A DNA stretch of 64,000 bases from Clostridium bornimense (GTDB lineage Bacteria > Bacillota > Clostridia > Clostridiales > Clostridiaceae): the NCBI RefSeq assembly GCF_000577895.1, contig NZ_HG917869.1, forward strand, positions 558,001 to 622,000, read 5' to 3'. Position 1 is the first letter of the stretch; every line of letters starts with the position of its first letter. A program made the translations under genes and the position numbers. The notes under the pieces were generated by a model. It worked only from the letters and a program-made list of their open reading frames with translations. It ran no database searches and was not told where the DNA came from. Shown in pieces: positions 62,276-64,000 of the stretch.

Positions 62276-63916
62276 TTATTTCTTTATTTTAATTTTTAAA
62301 TTATCAGGAATACTACTTGACCAAGGCATTAGATTTTCTAAAGCTTCGCTATTATTAGAATCAATATTTAGTAAATTGTTAAAAAGATAAACCAAATATT
62401 TTTCTACAACAACTTTATTAGCTTTAGCTGTTTCTATAATGCTGTATAACTTAGCACTAGATGTTGCACCTTTAGCAGTATTAGCAAATAAGAAGTTTTT
62501 TCTTCCAATAACAAAAGGTTTGATAGCTCTTTCAGCAGCATTATTATCAATTTCTAGTGATCCATCTAATAATACATTTTTCAGTCCAGGTAAATGTTTT
62601 TTAGCATAGTCTAACGCTTTACCTAACGGACTTCTTGGAAGTGCATTTTTTATTTCAGTTTCAACATATTCAATAAAGTTATCTAGAATAGGTTCTAATT
62701 TTTCTTTTCTTATATTAAACCTAATATCATAATAATCTTCATTAGAAGAATATGTTTCTCTAAGCTCTTTTTCAAGTTTATAAATTTGCTCACAATAATT
62801 AAACCCTATTACACCACGAGATTTTTTTAGGGCTTCTTTATCAAGATTTTCTACTATTTCATAGAATTTTCTTCTTATGTGAGCTAAGCAATATAGCCGA
62901 GTAGCTTCGCTAACGGAGTTGTATCCGGAATATCCATCAGTTTGTAGATATCCACTATATTCTCCAAGAAAAGCTTTAGGACACGAGCTAGATCTAGTAT
63001 TTTGATAATCATAAAGGATTATCGGTTTAGCATTAGTTTCACTCATATATAGCCACATATATTTCTTAGACTTAGAACTCTTACCATTATCATTGATTAC
63101 CTTCAATGTAGTTTCATCAGCATGAATGTAATTTCTATTAAGAAGTTCTTTTTTCATGTAATTATATATCGGCTCTAATGCTTTAGCAGCTGACATGGTC
63201 CAGTTACATAAAGTCTGACGACTAAGAGTAGCCCCCATCATGTCAAAATAAGACTGTTGCCTATATAATGGCATAGCATGAAGATATTTAAGTGCAATAG
63301 TATGAGCAATTAATTCATTAGAAGCCATGCTATTATAGAAAATAGTTTTAGGCATTTCTGGTGAAACAATCTTACTATCTTCATTTTCCTTCTCGCATGT
63401 TTTACAAGCATAGCTGTACAATACGTGTTCTTCTACTATTAATTTACCAGGAATATATATTAAAATTTCTTTTCTAGATTTAACTCCAATTTCAACTAGT
63501 TCACTGCCACATTTATCACAGATTAAATCATCGCCTTCTAATTTATGTTCTATGATTTTTCTCTCTAAATTAGCAAGGTTATCTTTCTTACCAATATTAT
63601 TGCTTTTCTTAGCTCTCTTATATGTAATTTCTTCTACCGTAGGTTCTTCTACTTTTGAATCACTATGTTTTTCTGCTTCATTAAAAAAGCATAATTGATT
63701 AGCATCTACTTTCTCACTAGATGCTCCAAATATTTTTTTATTTTTATTTGAAATAATTCCTTTTAAAAACTCTAATTCATTTTTGAGATTTTCTATTTCT
63801 TTATTTTTAGAATCTATTTCTTTTTCCATTTCTTCGACTTTTTCAATTAATACTTGGCTTCTTTCATCAAGTTCATTGCTAATAATTTCGTGATTCATAA
63901 GTACCTCTTTTAACAT
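62276..63916 (-). CDS. tnpC: IS66 transposase TnpC, second copy
   Basis: 546-aa DDE transposase identical in sequence to the one at 6552-8192, with the same coiled coil, zinc-finger cysteines and catalytic blocks (HADETTLKV, LQTDGYSGYN, DNNAAERAIKPF). Intact. The identity of both copies points to recent transposition or homogenisation. Confidence 0.95.
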   Translation of the reverse strand: MLKEVLMNHEIISNELDERSQVLIEKVEEMEKEIDSKNKEIENLKNELEFLKGIISNKNKKIFGASSEKVDANQLCFFNEAEKHSDSKVEEPTVEEITYKRAKKSNNIGKKDNLANLERKIIEHKLEGDDLICDKCGSELVEIGVKSRKEILIYIPGKLIVEEHVLYSYACKTCEKENEDSKIVSPEMPKTIFYNSMASNELIAHTIALKYLHAMPLYRQQSYFDMMGATLSRQTLCNWTMSAAKALEPIYNYMKKELLNRNYIHADETTLKVINDNGKSSKSKKYMWLYMSETNAKPIILYDYQNTRSSSCPKAFLGEYSGYLQTDGYSGYNSVSEATRLYCLAHIRRKFYEIVENLDKEALKKSRGVIGFNYCEQIYKLEKELRETYSSNEDYYDIRFNIRKEKLEPILDNFIEYVETEIKNALPRSPLGKALDYAKKHLPGLKNVLLDGSLEIDNNAAERAIKPFVIGRKNFLFANTAKGATSSAKLYSIIETAKANKVVVEKYLVYLFNNLLNIDSNNSEALENLMPWSSSIPDNLKIKIKK

Positions 63917-63989
63917 TTATTTATATATATATTATACCACAAAAACCCTTGAAAATAAAGGATTCTCAAGGGTTCTTATATATCTATTT

Positions 63990-64000
63990 TTAATAATAAT
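63990..64000 (-). CDS. tnpB: IS66 TnpB, last codons only
   Basis: The stop codon (TAA, complement TTA at 63990-63992) and three preceding codons of tnpB, aligned with 6468-6478; the rest lies outside the window. Confidence 0.75.

Larger units (their letters stand above)
62183..64000 (-). mobile_element. IS66-family element, second copy, inverted, cut by window end
   Basis: Right end GTAAGCGTCAAAGTTTTGG starts at 62183; the element continues beyond 64000. Every part visible (terminal repeat, terminator, tnpC, intergenic hairpin) matches the copy at 5727-8285 in reverse orientation; tnpC is identical at the protein level. The 8 bp outside the end are GCTTATTC; the matching repeat would lie beyond the window. 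Confidence 0.93.

Noticed and set aside
1-64000. CRISPR arrays, rRNA and tRNA genes
   Set aside because: No regularly spaced identical repeats with unique spacers and no recognisable rRNA or tRNA sequences. The only regular array (55139-55540) has no constant repeat of CRISPR type.

Overview
The window is very AT-rich, has AGGAGG-type ribosome binding sites, short intergenic gaps and many T-rich intrinsic terminators. It encodes typical low-GC Firmicutes families: an agr quorum-sensing locus, TcdR-type sigma factors, CbiMNO, RodA, a collagen-like spore-surface-type protein, and GH44 and pectate lyase exoenzymes. It is best explained as a chromosome segment of a Clostridium sensu stricto species. 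I cannot name the species. No rRNA, tRNA or CRISPR array was recognised.

Layout. 1-3.6 kb is ordinary chromosome: a cobalt/nickel ECF importer under a cobalamin riboswitch (cbiO, cbiM, cbiN), then rodA. 3.8-27.9 kb is a mosaic accessory region. It holds two copies of a segment (A at 3.9-10.5 kb, B at 20.6-26.0 kb) carrying an Asp-box (sialidase-like) membrane protein, YcxB-like membrane proteins, a leaderless peptidoglycan-binding/DUF1906 protein and a divergent TcdR-type sigma factor. The copies have decayed in complementary ways: A keeps the sigma factor and has lost most of the cell-wall protein and has an IS66 insertion; B keeps the cell-wall protein and has lost the sigma factor. Between them lie a TcdE/UviB-like holin, a complete agr system (agrA divergent from agrD-agrB-agrC), a truncated glucosaminidase, another sigma-70 protein, a KAP-family NTPase and a tyrosine recombinase, plus remnants of tyrosine and serine recombinases. 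A third frameshifted sigma gene and a third Asp-box remnant follow.

27.9-41.5 kb holds small hypotheticals, a flavodoxin-like reductase, two methyltransferases, a GNAT, a second-type RecA, a GH44 glucanase gene broken by a stop codon, a pectate lyase with ricin-type lectin domains, an IS3 element and a HepT-MntA toxin-antitoxin pair. 41.5-54.8 kb is dominated by two antibiotic-response-type ABC operons. One is ordered kinase-regulator-ATPase-permease-permease (LnrJKLMN-like); the other is GntR-led and YtrABCDEF-like. A collagen-like gene with an in-frame stop and a tiny ORF lie between them. 54.9-55.6 kb looks like a roughly 675-nt non-coding RNA with about 66-nt repeats whose hairpins share one apical loop. 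55.6-62.1 kb has a GNAT, a 1064-residue TPR/GAF/GGDEF protein, an AraC-type response regulator and a DUF4362-like protein. The window ends inside a second, inverted IS66 copy.

How the parts may work together. The most notable inferred circuit is agr signalling feeding a TcdR-type sigma factor that drives a holin and signal-peptide-less cell-wall-active proteins. Promoter-like motifs of the form TTTACA-N16-CTTTTT occur upstream of two leaderless proteins, with one-to-two-base variants upstream of the sigma factor and the holin. A 21-nt-spaced LytTR-type direct repeat precedes agrD, and its first half recurs upstream of the sigma gene. This mirrors the toxin secretion logic of clostridial tcdR/tcdE and uviA/uviB loci, but with a different cargo.
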